Made by a program: the position numbers and the translations under genes
Shown here: piece by piece, positions 48,170 through 58,356 of the stretch
Numbering within the stretch: the first letter of the stretch is position 1
How the letters are laid out: every line of letters starts with the position of its first letter
Notes under the pieces: model-generated
The model's input: the letters and a program-made list of their open reading frames with translations, nothing else
Told to the model about the DNA's origin: nothing
The model's database searches: none
NCBI RefSeq assembly: GCF_013181195.1
Contig: NZ_SMZP01000007.1
Span: forward strand, 124,001 to 188,000
Direction of reading: 5' to 3'
Length of the DNA stretch: 64,000 nt
Source of the DNA: Caulobacter sp. RHG1
GTDB taxonomy: Bacteria; Pseudomonadota; Alphaproteobacteria; Caulobacterales; Caulobacteraceae

Positions 48170-48661
48170 TTAGCGGTAGGGCGCGTCCAACTCCAGATTC
48201 TTCGCGATCAGGCGCTCCCAACGGTCGCCGTTATCGAGAAGGCGTTCCTTGTCGTAGTAGAGCTCTTCGCGGGTCTCGGTCGCGAACTCGATGTTCGGAC
48301 CTTCGACGATGGCGTCGACCGGACAGGCCTCCTGGCACAGACCGCAGTAGATGCACTTGACCATGTCGATGTCGTAGCGGGTCGTGCGGCGGCTGCCGTC
48401 CTCGCGCGGTTCGGCTTCGATGGTGATGGCCTGGGCCGGGCAGATGGCTTCGCACAGCTTGCAGGCGATGCAGCGCTCTTCGCCCGACGGATAGCGGCGC
48501 AGCGCGTGTTCGCCCCGGAAGCGCGGCGACTGCGGGCCGCGCTCGTTCGGGTAGATCACCGTCTTCTTCGGCGCGATCAGGTACTTCATGGCAAGGCCAA
48601 AAGCCCCCGCGAAGTCCAGAAGGGCCGCGCCCTTGGCCGCTTGAGTGATGCGCTGGAACAC
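48170..48661 (-). CDS. nuoI: NADH-quinone oxidoreductase subunit I
   Basis: NuoI, 163 residues, peripheral-arm subunit carrying the two 4Fe-4S clusters N6a and N6b. The cluster motifs are [12 protein letters not shown] and [16 protein letters not shown], each CXXCXXCXXXCP. An amphipathic N-terminal helix docks it on the membrane arm. Length equals mitochondrial TYKY-type subunits. Confidence 0.97.
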   Translation of the reverse strand: MFQRITQAAKGAALLDFAGAFGLAMKYLIAPKKTVIYPNERGPQSPRFRGEHALRRYPSGEERCIACKLCEAICPAQAITIEAEPREDGSRRTTRYDIDMVKCIYCGLCQEACPVDAIVEGPNIEFATETREELYYDKERLLDNGDRWERLIAKNLELDAPYR

Positions 48662-48729
48662 CAGAGCTCTCCTAAAACTTTAAACGAGGGAGGAGGCGAC
48701 GCCCCTTCCCTGCTCTCTATTCGACTGCC

Positions 48730-48972
48730 TCAGGTCCCCGGGCGGGGAATGACGCAGGTGTAGTTCGACAGCTGGGCGGGATCTCCCCCGTCCTGCTTGG
48801 CCCGGATCGCCCCGCCTTCGGACTGGCACTTCTCGCCAGCGCGTCGCAGGTCGTCATAGGCCACCACCCCTTCGCCCAGAGAGTATGAGCGGACCGGCGC
48901 CGGACCTGTCGTTGCACAGGCACAAAGCGCCAGGCCCGTCAGGCCCAGGGTTATGAGGGCGGGAAGGCGCAT
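48730..48972 (-). CDS. Small predicted lipoprotein or secreted protein within the nuo operon
   Basis: An 80-residue protein that starts on the last base of nuoH (TGATG, one-base overlap) and ends 68 bases before nuoI. The N terminus is a signal peptide (RLPALITLGLTGLALCACATTG) with Cys17 and Cys19 as possible lipidation sites, though the lipobox is imperfect. The mature part has two more Cys, in EKCQSEGG and NYTCVIPRPG, that could form a disulfide in the periplasm. I recognise no family. Placement implies cotranscription with complex I. Confidence 0.65.
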   Translation of the reverse strand: MRLPALITLGLTGLALCACATTGPAPVRSYSLGEGVVAYDDLRRAGEKCQSEGGAIRAKQDGGDPAQLSNYTCVIPRPGT

Positions 48973-50033
48973 CAGGCCGCCGGACCGAACACGCGCCAGG
49001 CGGCGACCGCGGCCACCAGCACCAGCGAGGTCGGCAGGAACACCTTCCAACCCAGGCGCATCAGCTGGTCGTAGCGGTAGCGAGGCACGATGGCCTTCGC
49101 CATGGCGAACATGAAGAACCAGAAGCAGATCTTGGCGTAGAACACCAAGGCCAGCATGAAGTTGACCAGGAACGGCGGCCAGTTGGCGGCGAAGTCGATC
49201 GGGAAACCGGGGTTCCAGCCGCCGAAGAACAGCACGCTGATCATGGCGCACATCAGGACGATGTTCGAATACTCGGCGACCATGAACAGCAGGTACGGCG
49301 TCGAGCTGTACTCGACCTGGTAACCCGCCACGAGTTCGGATTCGGCTTCCGGAAGGTCGAACGGCGGGCGGTTCGTTTCGGCCAGGGCCGAGATGTAGAA
49401 CATGCCCATCGAGACGATCATCACCGGCAGCAGCACGATGTTGTGCAGGCCGCCGCCGAAGACGTTCCAGTTCCAGATCCAGCCCGACTGCTTCTCGACG
49501 ATGGTCGAGAGGTTCATCGAACCGGCCAGCAGGATCACCGTGATGATGATCAGGCCGATGGAGACTTCATACGACACCATCTGCGCCGCCGAACGCAGCG
49601 CGCCCAGGAACGGATACTTCGAGTTCGAAGCCCAACCGCCCATGATGATGCCGTAGACGCCCAGCGAGCTCATCGCCAGCAGATAGAGAATGCCGACGTT
49701 GAGGTTCGACACGACCCAGCCCGGTGCGAAGGGCACGACGGCCCAACCCACGAAGCCCAGGATCAGACTGACCAGCGGCGCCAGCAGGAAGATCGCCTTG
49801 TCGGCGCCGGCCGGAATGACGATTTCCTTCAGCACGAACTTGAAGAAGTCGGCGAAGGACTGCAGCAGACCGAAAGGACCCACGACGTTGGGGCCTTTGC
49901 GCATCTGGACGCCGGCCCAGATCTTGCGGTCGGCCAGCAGCAGGAAGGCCAGGCTGAGCAGAACCCAGATCACGACCAGCAGAATGCCGCCGGTCGTCAG
50001 GCCAAACCAGAGAAGCGGAGAAGTCGAGCCCAC
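48972..50033 (-). CDS. nuoH: NADH-quinone oxidoreductase subunit H
   Basis: NuoH, 353 residues, eight or more membrane helices, forming the quinone-binding cavity with NuoB and NuoD. Diagnostic stretches are [56 protein letters not shown] and [20 protein letters not shown]. It lies 3 bases after nuoG. Confidence 0.97.
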   Translation of the reverse strand: MGSTSPLLWFGLTTGGILLVVIWVLLSLAFLLLADRKIWAGVQMRKGPNVVGPFGLLQSFADFFKFVLKEIVIPAGADKAIFLLAPLVSLILGFVGWAVVPFAPGWVVSNLNVGILYLLAMSSLGVYGIIMGGWASNSKYPFLGALRSAAQMVSYEVSIGLIIITVILLAGSMNLSTIVEKQSGWIWNWNVFGGGLHNIVLLPVMIVSMGMFYISALAETNRPPFDLPEAESELVAGYQVEYSSTPYLLFMVAEYSNIVLMCAMISVLFFGGWNPGFPIDFAANWPPFLVNFMLALVFYAKICFWFFMFAMAKAIVPRYRYDQLMRLGWKVFLPTSLVLVAAVAAWRVFGPAA

Positions 50034-50036
50034 GGT

Positions 50037-52100
50037 CTACTCCGCAGCGATCTTGGCGGCGCCGGAAGCCACGGCCGCGCATTCGGCCATGGTCACGCTG
50101 GCGCGCGCGACAGGATTGGTCAGGTGGAAGGCCTTGATGGCGCTTTCGAACGGCGCGTCCGAAACCTCGCCAGCAACGCCCAGGGCGTCGATATCGAACG
50201 AGGTTGCGACCGAGCCCGGCGCGAAGTCGATCTGGCCGAAGGTCGGGTGGTCGGCGAACAGCTTGGCCCGCAGTTGGTCCAGGCTGTCGTAAGGCAGCTT
50301 GTGGCCCAGCACTTCCGACAGCGCCCGCAGGATCGACCAGTCTTCCTTGGCCTCGCCCTTCGGGAACACGGCCCGCTTGCCCATTTGCACGCGACCTTCG
50401 AGGTTCACGTACAGACCGTTCTTCTCGGTGTAGGCGGCTCCCGGCAGGATCACGTCGGCCTTGTGCGCGCCGGCGTCGCCGTGCGTGCCCAGATAAATCT
50501 TGAAGGCGCCGGTGGCCGCCGTTTCGCACTCGTCGGCGCCCAGCAGGAACAGCACGTCCAGCGCGCCCGGCTTCAGCATGTCGGCCGTTGCCAGACCGCC
50601 CTCGGCCGGGACGAAGCCCATGTCGAGGCCGGCGACGCGCGCGGCGGCGGTGTGCAGGACGTTCCAGCCGTTCCAGCCGTCACGGACGACCTTGATGGTC
50701 TTGCCCAGGCCGGCCGCGGCCTTGAGGATCGCCGCGCCATCGGCGCGGGCCAGAGCGCCCTGGCCGATGATGATGGCGGGACGCTCGGCGGCCTTCAGGG
50801 CGGCGACGAAGTCGCTCTTGCTCTTGGCCAGGCCCGACAGGGTCTGGGCGCCAGCGCCGAGATAGTCGTAGTCGAACGTCAGGTCGGCCTTTTCGCCGAT
50901 GACGCCGAAGCGGGTCTTGCCGGCGATCCACTGCTTGCGGAAGCGGGCGTTCAGGACCGGCGCCTCGAGGCGCGGATTGGCGCCGACAAACAGGACGACG
51001 TCAGCGTTCTCGATGCCGGCGATCGTCGAGTTGAACAGCCAGCCCTCGCGCGGGCCTTGGCCCAGGGCCGCGCCGTCCTGGCGGCTGTCCAGGTTCTTCA
51101 CGCCCAGGGCGGTGAAGAGGTCCTTGGTCGCCTTCAGGCTTTCGGCGTCCTGCAGGTCGCCGGCGATGACGCCGATGCGCTCAGGCGCAGTCGTCTTGAT
51201 CTTGGCGGCGACGGCGGCGAAGGCTTCCGACCACGTGGCGGGCGCCAAACGACCGGCGGCGTCGCGGACGTATGGACGGTCCAGGCGCTGACGACCCAGG
51301 CCGTCGACGGCGTAGCGCGTCTTGTCCGAGATCCACTCTTCGTTGACGTCGTCGTTGTTGCGCGGCAGCACGCGCAGCACGGCCGAGCCGCGGGCGTCAA
51401 CGCGGATCCACGAACCCAGGGCGTCCATGACGTCGACGCTCTCGGTCTTCTTCAGTTCCCACGGACGGGCTTCGAAGGCGTAGGGCTTGGAGGTCAGGGC
51501 GCCGACCGGGCACAGGTCGATGACGTTCGCGCTGAGCTCCGACGTCACCGCAGCGCCCAGATAGGTCGTGATTTCAACGTCTTCGCCGCGCGAGATCAGG
51601 CCGATTTCCGGCGAGCCGGCGACTTCGGTGATGAAGCGGACGCAGCGCGTGCACTGAATGCAGCGCGTCATCACGGTCTTGATGAGCGGGCCCATGGCCT
51701 TCTCTTCGACCGCGCGCTTGTTCTCTTCGTAGCGGCTGTCGTCGCGGCCGTAGCCGACGGCCTGGTCCTGAAGGTCGCACTCGCCGCCTTGGTCGCAGAT
51801 CGGGCAATCCAGCGGGTGGTTGATGAGCAAGAACTCCATCACCCCTTCGCGGGCCTTCTTGACCATCGGAGTCTTGGTGAAGATCTCCTGGCCCTCGGCA
51901 GCCGGCAGGGCGCAAGACGCCTGCGGCTTCGGCGGGCCGGGCTTAACCTCGACCAGGCACATGCGGCAGTTGCCGGCGATGGACAGGCGTTCGTGGTAGC
52001 AGAAGCGCGGGATCTCTTCCCCAGCCAGTTCCGCGACCTGCAGAACCGTCATGCCGGGTTCGAACTCGACCTCGACGCCGTTGACCTTGGCGATAGCCAT
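50037..52100 (-). CDS. nuoG: NADH-quinone oxidoreductase subunit G
   Basis: NuoG, 687 residues, the large Fe-S subunit. The N-terminal 2Fe-2S ferredoxin domain has CYHERLSIAGNCRMC with a later Cys, then the HX3CX2CX5C cluster region (CPICDQGGECDLQD) and a 4Fe-4S motif CIQCTRCVRF. A molybdopterin-oxidoreductase-like domain without cofactor fills residues 220-600. The length fits the mitochondrial-type (75-kDa) subunit rather than the longer E. coli form. It lies 5 bases after nuoF. Confidence 0.97.
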   Translation of the reverse strand: MAIAKVNGVEVEFEPGMTVLQVAELAGEEIPRFCYHERLSIAGNCRMCLVEVKPGPPKPQASCALPAAEGQEIFTKTPMVKKAREGVMEFLLINHPLDCPICDQGGECDLQDQAVGYGRDDSRYEENKRAVEEKAMGPLIKTVMTRCIQCTRCVRFITEVAGSPEIGLISRGEDVEITTYLGAAVTSELSANVIDLCPVGALTSKPYAFEARPWELKKTESVDVMDALGSWIRVDARGSAVLRVLPRNNDDVNEEWISDKTRYAVDGLGRQRLDRPYVRDAAGRLAPATWSEAFAAVAAKIKTTAPERIGVIAGDLQDAESLKATKDLFTALGVKNLDSRQDGAALGQGPREGWLFNSTIAGIENADVVLFVGANPRLEAPVLNARFRKQWIAGKTRFGVIGEKADLTFDYDYLGAGAQTLSGLAKSKSDFVAALKAAERPAIIIGQGALARADGAAILKAAAGLGKTIKVVRDGWNGWNVLHTAAARVAGLDMGFVPAEGGLATADMLKPGALDVLFLLGADECETAATGAFKIYLGTHGDAGAHKADVILPGAAYTEKNGLYVNLEGRVQMGKRAVFPKGEAKEDWSILRALSEVLGHKLPYDSLDQLRAKLFADHPTFGQIDFAPGSVATSFDIDALGVAGEVSDAPFESAIKAFHLTNPVARASVTMAECAAVASGAAKIAAE

Positions 52101-52105
52101 TCTTG

Positions 52106-53425
52106 TTACTCCGCCGCGATCAGCTTGGCGCCCTGCACGTGCAGGCGACCGCTACGATAGGAAGCGATCCGCTCCTCCACCTCGTGGCGGAAGTGGCGGA
52201 ACAGGCCCTGGATCGGCCAGGCGGCCGCGTCGCCCAGGGCGCAGATGGTGTGACCCTCGACCTGGGTCGTGACGTCCAGCAGGGTGTCGATCTCTTTCGG
52301 ATCGGCCTCGCCGGTCGCCATGCGTTCCATGACGCGCCACATCCAGCCGGTGCCTTCGCGGCACGGCGTGCACTGGCCGCAGCTCTCGTGCTTGTAGAAG
52401 TACGACAGACGGGCGATGGCGCGGACCAGATCGGTGTCCTTGTCCATGACGATGACGGCCGCGGTGCCGAGGCCCGAGCGCAGGTTGCGCAGGGCGTCGA
52501 AGTCCATCGGCAGGTCTTCGCACTGCTCGGCCGGGATCATCGGAACGGACGAGCCGCCCGGGATGACGGCCTTGAGGTTGCCCCAGCCGCCGCGAATGCC
52601 GCCGCAGTGATCTTCCATCAGCTGACGGAAGGGGATGCTCATGGCTTCTTCGACGTTGCAGGGCAGGTTCACGTGGCCCGAGACGCAGAACAGCTTGGTG
52701 CCGGCGTTGTTGGGACGGCCAAAGCCCGCGAACCACTCGGCGCCGCGACGCAGAATGGTGCCGGCGACGGCGATGCTCTCGACGTTGTTGACCGTGGTCG
52801 GCATGCCGTACAGGCCCGCGCCGGCCGGGAACGGCGGCTTCAGGCGCGGCTGGCCCTTCTTGCCTTCCAGGCTTTCCAGCAGGGCCGTCTCTTCGCCGCA
52901 GATATAGGCGCCGGCGCCGTGGTGGACGTAGATGTCGAAGTCCCAGCCGTGCACGTTGTTCTTGCCCACGAGGTTGGCCTCGTAGGCCTGCTTGATCGCC
53001 GCTTCCAGGCGCTCACGCTCGAACACGTACTCGCCGCGGATGTAGATGTAGCAGGCGTGAGCCAGCATGGCGCGCGAGGCGATCAGGCAGCCCTCGATCA
53101 GGAGGTGCGGGTCATGCCGCATGATCTCCCGGTCCTTGCAGGTGCCCGGCTCGGATTCGTCGGCGTTGACCACGAGGTAGTGCGGACGACCGTCCTTCAC
53201 TTCCTTGGGCATGAACGACCACTTCAGCCCGGTCGAGAAACCGGCGCCGCCCCGGCCGCGCAGGCCGGAGTTCTTCATGTTGTCGATAATCCAGTCGCGC
53301 CCGGCGTCCAGGATGTCCTTGGTGCCATTCCAGCAGCCGCGCTTCTTCGCGCCCTCGAGGCCCCAATCCTGGAGACCGTAGAGGTTCGTGAAGATGCGGT
53401 CCTTGTCTTCGAGGATACCGACCAT
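52106..53425 (-). CDS. nuoF: NADH-quinone oxidoreductase subunit F
   Basis: NuoF, 439 residues, the NADH dehydrogenase subunit with FMN and cluster N3. The NADH/FMN loop is [16 protein letters not shown], the FMN site includes [15 protein letters not shown], and [15 protein letters not shown] holds the 4Fe-4S cysteines. It is followed 5 bases later by nuoG and preceded by two small membrane protein genes that separate it from nuoE. Confidence 0.97.
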   Translation of the reverse strand: MVGILEDKDRIFTNLYGLQDWGLEGAKKRGCWNGTKDILDAGRDWIIDNMKNSGLRGRGGAGFSTGLKWSFMPKEVKDGRPHYLVVNADESEPGTCKDREIMRHDPHLLIEGCLIASRAMLAHACYIYIRGEYVFERERLEAAIKQAYEANLVGKNNVHGWDFDIYVHHGAGAYICGEETALLESLEGKKGQPRLKPPFPAGAGLYGMPTTVNNVESIAVAGTILRRGAEWFAGFGRPNNAGTKLFCVSGHVNLPCNVEEAMSIPFRQLMEDHCGGIRGGWGNLKAVIPGGSSVPMIPAEQCEDLPMDFDALRNLRSGLGTAAVIVMDKDTDLVRAIARLSYFYKHESCGQCTPCREGTGWMWRVMERMATGEADPKEIDTLLDVTTQVEGHTICALGDAAAWPIQGLFRHFRHEVEERIASYRSGRLHVQGAKLIAAE

Positions 53426-53428
53426 GAC

Positions 53429-53695
53429 TCAGCTTTGCGGATCGAATGGATGGGCGCGCACATAGCTCGCCCGACGAATGATGACATAGACGAAAAGCAG
53501 CCAAGCCACGCCGATGATGACGAGGCCGGCGCCAACCGCCAGAGGCGGCGCGCCCTCAACGGTGCGGCCCCAGATCAGCAGGAGCACACCCATCAGGCTC
53601 GCCACGAAGCCGACGCCGCGTTCGCGACGACCGATGCTCCGGATAGTGTCGGCATAGGCCGCCCGGCGCAGGTTCAGGGCGCTGTCGTCGATCAT
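53429..53695 (-). CDS. Small two-helix membrane protein within the nuo operon
   Basis: An 88-residue protein. A charged N-terminal region (LNLRRAAYADTIRSIGRRERG) is followed by two hydrophobic helices at about 27-45 and 51-72, then a basic tail RRASYVRAHPFDPQS. I recognise no family. It overlaps the next upstream small gene by four bases (ATGA) and ends 3 bases before nuoF, so it is translated with complex I genes. A role in assembly or a chance resident are both possible. Confidence 0.65.
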   Translation of the reverse strand: MIDDSALNLRRAAYADTIRSIGRRERGVGFVASLMGVLLLIWGRTVEGAPPLAVGAGLVIIGVAWLLFVYVIIRRASYVRAHPFDPQS

Positions 53696-53916
53696 GACGA
53701 GGCCCCTTCCCGCTTGGTCGCGCGCATCCAGCCCAGAATGAACCAGATCTGCGCGCCCAGGCCGCCGGCGACCGCCAGAAGGAAGACCGGCAGCAGCCAG
53801 TCGACCTTCAGCGACACCGCGCCAAAGATCGCCGCGCCGGCCAGCACGAAGCAGACGACGGTGATGGCGAGCATCACGGTCAGGCGCTTCTTCTGGATGG
53901 CGGCATCGGCGGTCAT
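53692..53916 (-). CDS. Small two-helix membrane protein within the nuo operon
   Basis: A 74-residue protein with two hydrophobic helices (about 13-33 and 40-63) and short basic ends (KKRLTV, MRATKREGASS). No family recognised. The start lies 1 base after the nuoE stop, and the end overlaps the following small membrane gene by four bases. Both small genes sit exactly between nuoE and nuoF, which are normally adjacent. Confidence 0.65.
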   Translation of the reverse strand: MTADAAIQKKRLTVMLAITVVCFVLAGAAIFGAVSLKVDWLLPVFLLAVAGGLGAQIWFILGWMRATKREGASS

Positions 53917-53917
53917 G

Positions 53918-54607
53918 TTAGGCGGTCGGCTCCGGCTTTGCCTTCGTCGCCTTCGGCTTCTCGGGCAGGTTCGGAATCTTGATCTTCTTGGCGTACGAGC
54001 CGTCGTACAGCTTCGGATCCGTCAGGGTGTGGATGGTGCCCTTCGGCTCCGACGCACCGCGGCCATCGTAGCTGCCCGGCTTCGGGGCCTTGCCGGCCGC
54101 GAAGTCGTCGAGGATCTGGGCCAGGCTCTCCGGCGTCAGGTCTTCGTAGTAGTAGTCGTTGATGGCGGCCATCGGCGCATTGCAGCACGCGCCCAGACAC
54201 TCGACCTCTTCCCAGCTGAACTTGCCGTCCGCCGAGACGTGGTTGGCGTCGCCGATCTTGTCCTTCAGCACTTGCTTCAGGTCCAGCGCGCCGCGCAGCT
54301 GGCACGGCGTGGTGCCGCACAACTGCACGAAGGCGACCTTGCCGACCGGCTGCAGCTGGAACATCACGTAGAAGGTGGCCACTTCCAGCACGCGGATGAC
54401 CGGCATCTCGAGCTGCTTGGCGATCTCCTGGATCGCCGGCTCGGAAATCCAGCCTTCCTGCTTCTGGGCCAGCCACAGCATCGGGATCACCGCCGACTGC
54501 TTGCGGACGGCGGGATACTTGGCTTTCCACCAGTCGGCCTTGGCCTGGCTGTCGGCCGAGAAGGCGAAGCTGGCGGGCTGTTCCTTGGCGAGACGACGTA
54601 CGCTCAT
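53918..54607 (-). CDS. nuoE: NADH-quinone oxidoreductase subunit E, with C-terminal extension
   Basis: NuoE, 229 residues, a thioredoxin-like 2Fe-2S subunit (cluster N1a) next to NuoF. The four cluster Cys are in QLCGTTPCQLRGA and VECLGACCNAP. The family core ends near residue 165; the last 60 residues are a Lys/Pro-rich tail (NLPEKPKATKAKPEP) longer than in E. coli NuoE (166). It overlaps the SnoaL-like gene upstream by four bases. Confidence 0.96.
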   Translation of the reverse strand: MSVRRLAKEQPASFAFSADSQAKADWWKAKYPAVRKQSAVIPMLWLAQKQEGWISEPAIQEIAKQLEMPVIRVLEVATFYVMFQLQPVGKVAFVQLCGTTPCQLRGALDLKQVLKDKIGDANHVSADGKFSWEEVECLGACCNAPMAAINDYYYEDLTPESLAQILDDFAAGKAPKPGSYDGRGASEPKGTIHTLTDPKLYDGSYAKKIKIPNLPEKPKATKAKPEPTA

Positions 54608-54936
54608 CGTGCGAAATCCACGCGGACGATCTTGTCGTCCTTGAAGGTGTAGATGGCGGCGACCTGGAACGGCGCATCGCCGTTGCCGCGGTCGACATGC
54701 TCGTGGTCGATGACGGTCGAGCCGACCACGATGCGGTTCAGGAGCTTGGCGTTGTTCTTGGGGAACTCGGCGAAGGTCTTGGCGTAGAAGGCGCGGTAGG
54801 CGTCGAGGCCCGTGCGCGCCACGTCGCCGTTCAGGCCCGCGACGACGACGTCGTCGGCGAAGTGGGCGCAGTGCGCATCCAGATCCTGGGCGTTGTAGGC
54901 GTCGAGTTGCGCCTGGGCGATCGTCTCATAGCTCAT
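54604..54936 (-). CDS. NTF2/SnoaL-like protein within the nuo operon
   Basis: A 110-residue cone-shaped (NTF2-like) protein: N-terminal helices [22 protein letters not shown] followed by strands including [17 protein letters not shown]. This fold binds small hydrophobic ligands and includes SnoaL cyclases and steroid isomerases, but most members have no known role. Four-base overlaps with both nuoD (upstream) and nuoE (downstream) place it firmly inside the operon. There is no signal peptide, so it is cytoplasmic. Confidence 0.8.
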   Translation of the reverse strand: MSYETIAQAQLDAYNAQDLDAHCAHFADDVVVAGLNGDVARTGLDAYRAFYAKTFAEFPKNNAKLLNRIVVGSTVIDHEHVDRGNGDAPFQVAAIYTFKDDKIVRVDFAR

Positions 54937-56183
54937 CGGTCGACCTCGCCGAACACGATGTCGAGCGAACCCAGGATGGCCGAGACGTCGGCCAGCTGGT
55001 GGCCGCGGTTCATCCAGTCCATCGCCGCTAGGTGCGAGAAGCCCGGAGCCTTGATCTTGCAGCGGTACGGCTTGTTGGTGCCGTTGCTGACGACATAGAC
55101 GCCGAACTCGCCCTTGGGCGCTTCGACAGCCGCGTAGACCTCGCCTTCCGGCGTCTTGAAGCCCTCGGTGTAGAGCTTGAAGTGGTGGATCAGGGCTTCC
55201 ATCGAGCGCTTCATCTCGGCGCGGCGCGGCGGGCTGACCTTGTTGTCCTCGGTCAGCACCGGGCCCGGCGTGCCGCGCAGCATGGCGACGGCCTGCAGGA
55301 TGATCTTCGTCGACTCACGCATTTCCTGCATGCGGCAGAGATAGCGATCGTAGCAGTCGCCGTTCTTGCCCAGCGGGATGTCGAACTCGAACTCGTTGTA
55401 GTTCTCGTACGGCTGGTTGCGGCGCAGGTCCCAGGCGATGCCCGAACCGCGCACCATCACGCCCGAGAAACCCCAGGCCCAGGCGTCTTCCTTGCTCACG
55501 ACGCCGATGTCGACGTTGCGTTGCTTGAAGATGCGGTTGTCGGTGATCAGGCCTTCGATGTCGTCGCAGATCTTGGGGAAAGCCTTCGCCCAGGTCTCGA
55601 TGTCGTCGATCAGTTCGGGCGTCAGGTCCTGGTGGACGCCGCCCGGACGGAAGTAGTTGGCGTGCAGACGAGCGCCGCAAGCGCGCTCGTAGAAGATCAT
55701 CAGCTTCTCGCGTTCCTCGAAGCCCCAGAGCGGCGGCGTCAGGGCGCCGACGTCCATGGCCTGGGTCGTCACGTTCAGCAGGTGATTCAGGATACGGCCG
55801 ATCTCGCAGAACAGCACGCGCACGATCTGACCGCGCTTGGGCACTTCGACGCCCAGCAGTTTCTCGATGGCCAGGCAGAACGCATGCTCCTGGTTCATCG
55901 GCGCCACGTAGTCGAGGCGGTCGAAGTACGGGATGTTCTGCAGATAGGTCCGCGCTTCCATCAGCTTCTCGGTGCCGCGGTGCAGCAGGCCGATGTGCGG
56001 GTCGACGCGTTCGACGATTTCGCCGTCCAGCTCCAGCACCAGGCGCAGCACGCCGTGCGCGGCCGGGTGTTGCGGGCCGAAGTTGATGTTGAACTTGCGG
56101 ACGGGCGTTTCCGGGATCGCCGGAACCGTCGGTTCGTCGCGGAAGAAGTCGGTGGATGCCGCCGGAGCGTTCGTACCAGTCAT
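54933..56183 (-). CDS. nuoD: NADH-quinone oxidoreductase subunit D
   Basis: NuoD, 416 residues, the 49-kDa subunit forming the quinone site with NuoB. Hallmarks are [22 protein letters not shown] (quinone-site His), [28 protein letters not shown] and the C-terminal [16 protein letters not shown]. It is a separate protein here, not fused to NuoC as in E. coli. It lies 4 bases after nuoC. Confidence 0.97.
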   Translation of the reverse strand: MTGTNAPAASTDFFRDEPTVPAIPETPVRKFNINFGPQHPAAHGVLRLVLELDGEIVERVDPHIGLLHRGTEKLMEARTYLQNIPYFDRLDYVAPMNQEHAFCLAIEKLLGVEVPKRGQIVRVLFCEIGRILNHLLNVTTQAMDVGALTPPLWGFEEREKLMIFYERACGARLHANYFRPGGVHQDLTPELIDDIETWAKAFPKICDDIEGLITDNRIFKQRNVDIGVVSKEDAWAWGFSGVMVRGSGIAWDLRRNQPYENYNEFEFDIPLGKNGDCYDRYLCRMQEMRESTKIILQAVAMLRGTPGPVLTEDNKVSPPRRAEMKRSMEALIHHFKLYTEGFKTPEGEVYAAVEAPKGEFGVYVVSNGTNKPYRCKIKAPGFSHLAAMDWMNRGHQLADVSAILGSLDIVFGEVDR

Positions 56184-56187
56184 GGCT

Positions 56188-56787
56188 TTATGCCTTCTCC
56201 GCCTTCTCGTCGCCCGGCAGGGCGTACTTGGCGCCTTCCCACGGAGACAGGAAATCGAAGGCGCGGAACTCGGTGATCTTCACAGGTTCGTACACGACGC
56301 GCTTCAGCTCGTCGTCGTAGCGGACCTCGACATAGCCGGTCATCGGGAAGTCTTTCCGCAGCGGATGGCCGTGGAATCCGTAGTCCGTCAGGATCCGGCG
56401 CAGGTCCGGGTGGCCGTCGAAGAACACGCCGTACATGTCGAAGGCTTCGCGCTCGAACCAGTCGGCGACCGGGAACACCGGCGTGACGCTGGGAACGGGC
56501 GTGTCTTCGTCGGTCTGCACCTTCAGGCGGATGCGGACGTTCTTCACCATCGACAGCAGGTGATAGACGACGTCGAAGCGCTGGGCGCGCTCCGGATAGT
56601 CGACCGCCGTCAGGTCCACCAGCTGGTGGAAGCGGCAGGCCGCGTCGTCCCGCAGGAAGGTCAGGATCGCGACGACATCAGCGGCCTTGGCCGTGATGTT
56701 CAGCTCGCCGAAGGCCACCGAATGACCCAGCGCGCCAGGCGCGCGGGCGACGATGTCCAGGCCCAGGGTTTCGAGGTCTTGGCTCAT
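56188..56787 (-). CDS. nuoC: NADH-quinone oxidoreductase subunit C
   Basis: NuoC, 199 residues, the 30-kDa subunit. The signature [14 protein letters not shown] and [36 protein letters not shown] match the family. ATG 56787 overlaps the nuoB stop by four bases; the frame is open upstream only as a shadow of nuoB. Confidence 0.96.
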   Translation of the reverse strand: MSQDLETLGLDIVARAPGALGHSVAFGELNITAKAADVVAILTFLRDDAACRFHQLVDLTAVDYPERAQRFDVVYHLLSMVKNVRIRLKVQTDEDTPVPSVTPVFPVADWFEREAFDMYGVFFDGHPDLRRILTDYGFHGHPLRKDFPMTGYVEVRYDDELKRVVYEPVKITEFRAFDFLSPWEGAKYALPGDEKAEKA

Positions 56788-57365
56788 CGCTCGATCGTGC
56801 CCATGCGACGGATCTTCTTCTGAAGCTGCAGCACGCCGTAGACCAGAGCTTCGGCCGTGGGCGGGCAGCCCGGCACGTAGATGTCGATCGGCACGACGCG
56901 GTCGCAGCCGCGCACGACGCTGTAGCTGTAATAGTAGTAGCCGCCGCCATTGGCGCAGCTGCCCATCGAGATGACGTAGCGGGGCTCCGGCATCTGGTCG
57001 TAGACCTTGCGCAGGGCCGGAGCCATCTTGTTGGTCAGCGTGCCGGCGACGATCATCACGTCCGACTGACGCGGGCTGGCGCGCGGCGCGAAGCCGTAAC
57101 GCTCCAGGTCGTAGCGCGGCATGGCCGAGTGCATCATCTCGACGGCGCAGCACGCCAGGCCGAACGTCATCCACATCAGCGAGCCGGTGCGGGCCCAGGT
57201 GATCAGATCGTCGGCGGCGGCCGTGATGAAGCCCTTGTCGGCCAGCTGTTGCGAGACGCCGTCGAAGAACGGGTCGTGCAGCTTGGGGTCATAGCCCTGG
57301 ACCGTCGAGCGGCCGCCCGACAGCGCGGGGACCGAAGAGGCGTTGGCGGGAACGATCACTCCCAT
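56784..57365 (-). CDS. nuoB: NADH-quinone oxidoreductase subunit B
   Basis: NuoB, 193 residues, the PSST subunit with cluster N2, the last Fe-S centre before quinone. The cluster Cys are in [21 protein letters not shown] and [15 protein letters not shown] 57365 overlaps the end of nuoA by 10 bases; a GTG at 57359 is the alternative start. Confidence 0.96.
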   Translation of the reverse strand: MGVIVPANASSVPALSGGRSTVQGYDPKLHDPFFDGVSQQLADKGFITAAADDLITWARTGSLMWMTFGLACCAVEMMHSAMPRYDLERYGFAPRASPRQSDVMIVAGTLTNKMAPALRKVYDQMPEPRYVISMGSCANGGGYYYYSYSVVRGCDRVVPIDIYVPGCPPTAEALVYGVLQLQKKIRRMGTIER

Positions 57366-57733
57366 TCGAGGGCGCCCTTCTTCCATTCATAGATAAAGCC
57401 GACGGTCAGTACGCCCAGGAAGGTCATCATCGACCAGAAGGCGAATTGCGCCGCTTCCTGCGGCAGCTTCATCAGCGTGACCGCCCAGGGGAACAGGAAC
57501 GCCACTTCCAAGTCGAAGATGATGAACAGGATCGACACCAGATAGAACCGGACGTCGAACTTCATGCGCGCGTCGTCGAACGCATTGAAACCGCATTCGT
57601 ATGCGGACAGTTTTTCCGGGTCCGGAGCCTTGGGCGCGAAGATGGCCGCGGCCAGGATGAAGACGATGCCGATAATGGCCGCGATCCCTAGGAAGATCAC
57701 GATCGGCAGGTACTGGAGAAGGAAGGCGGTCAT
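57356..57733 (-). CDS. nuoA: NADH-quinone oxidoreductase subunit A
   Basis: NuoA, 125 residues, three membrane helices. [42 protein letters not shown] is the diagnostic core, with the Cys-containing loop by the quinone cavity. It is the first gene of the operon; the promoter should lie in the gene-free region upstream (57734 onward). Confidence 0.96.
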   Translation of the reverse strand: MTAFLLQYLPIVIFLGIAAIIGIVFILAAAIFAPKAPDPEKLSAYECGFNAFDDARMKFDVRFYLVSILFIIFDLEVAFLFPWAVTLMKLPQEAAQFAFWSMMTFLGVLTVGFIYEWKKGALEWE

Positions 57734-58045
57734 GACAGCCCTTGGCTTGAATCGAGCGGGTTGTAGCCCAGTGTCGCCAAGGCTTCAAACGCCCGAAGCA
57801 CATTGAGAAACGATCGCAACTAGTGACGCTTTCCGTAACGTCGATCGTCCGAAATCCTTTGCAACGAATGCGCCCGTAACGCGCCCGCGAAGTCGCGCGC
57901 ACGCGTAAGGCCAAGCTCGATCCAAAGGCGTCCACAGCCCTAATTGTCGCTTCTTCGATATGGCCGTTGACACGAGTCTTCGGTCGACATATCAGACGCC
58001 CCTCGCCGCAGGGCGGGTCGCACTTTCGCTTCGGCGAAGGGATAT
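57734..58045. other. Intergenic region between nuoA and tRNA-Asp
   Basis: A gene-free 312-base stretch with divergent outputs: nuoA to the left and tRNA-Asp to the right. The octamer CCGTAACG or close variants occur twice (near 57833 and 57874). A candidate tRNA promoter is listed separately. I could not fix the nuo promoter with confidence, and no open frame here looks real. Confidence 0.5.
57967..57995 (+). promoter_or_regulatory. Candidate promoter of the tRNA-Asp pair
   Basis: TTGACA at 57967-57972, 17-base spacer, TATCAG at 57990-57995. It ends 50 bases before the first tRNA. Confidence 0.5.
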
Positions 58046-58122
<77 letters not shown>

Positions 58123-58197
58123 CCCCTTTTAAATAAGGGGTTCGGAAAGCGCCCTCCCCTCGGTTTACGGACGACCGTCGCGCCAAGGCGCAACGAT

Positions 58198-58274
<77 letters not shown>

Positions 58275-58356
58275 CCGTCCGGTGGTTCTTCTCCTCAAAT
58301 CGATATTGGTCGAAGCAACGTCTTGAGTTGCCGTCCTTGCGCGCCATCTAGCGCCT

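Noticed and set aside
54697-55098. Plus-strand frame opposite the SnoaL-like gene and nuoD
   Set aside because: Antisense shadow of genes coupled by four-base overlaps on the minus strand.
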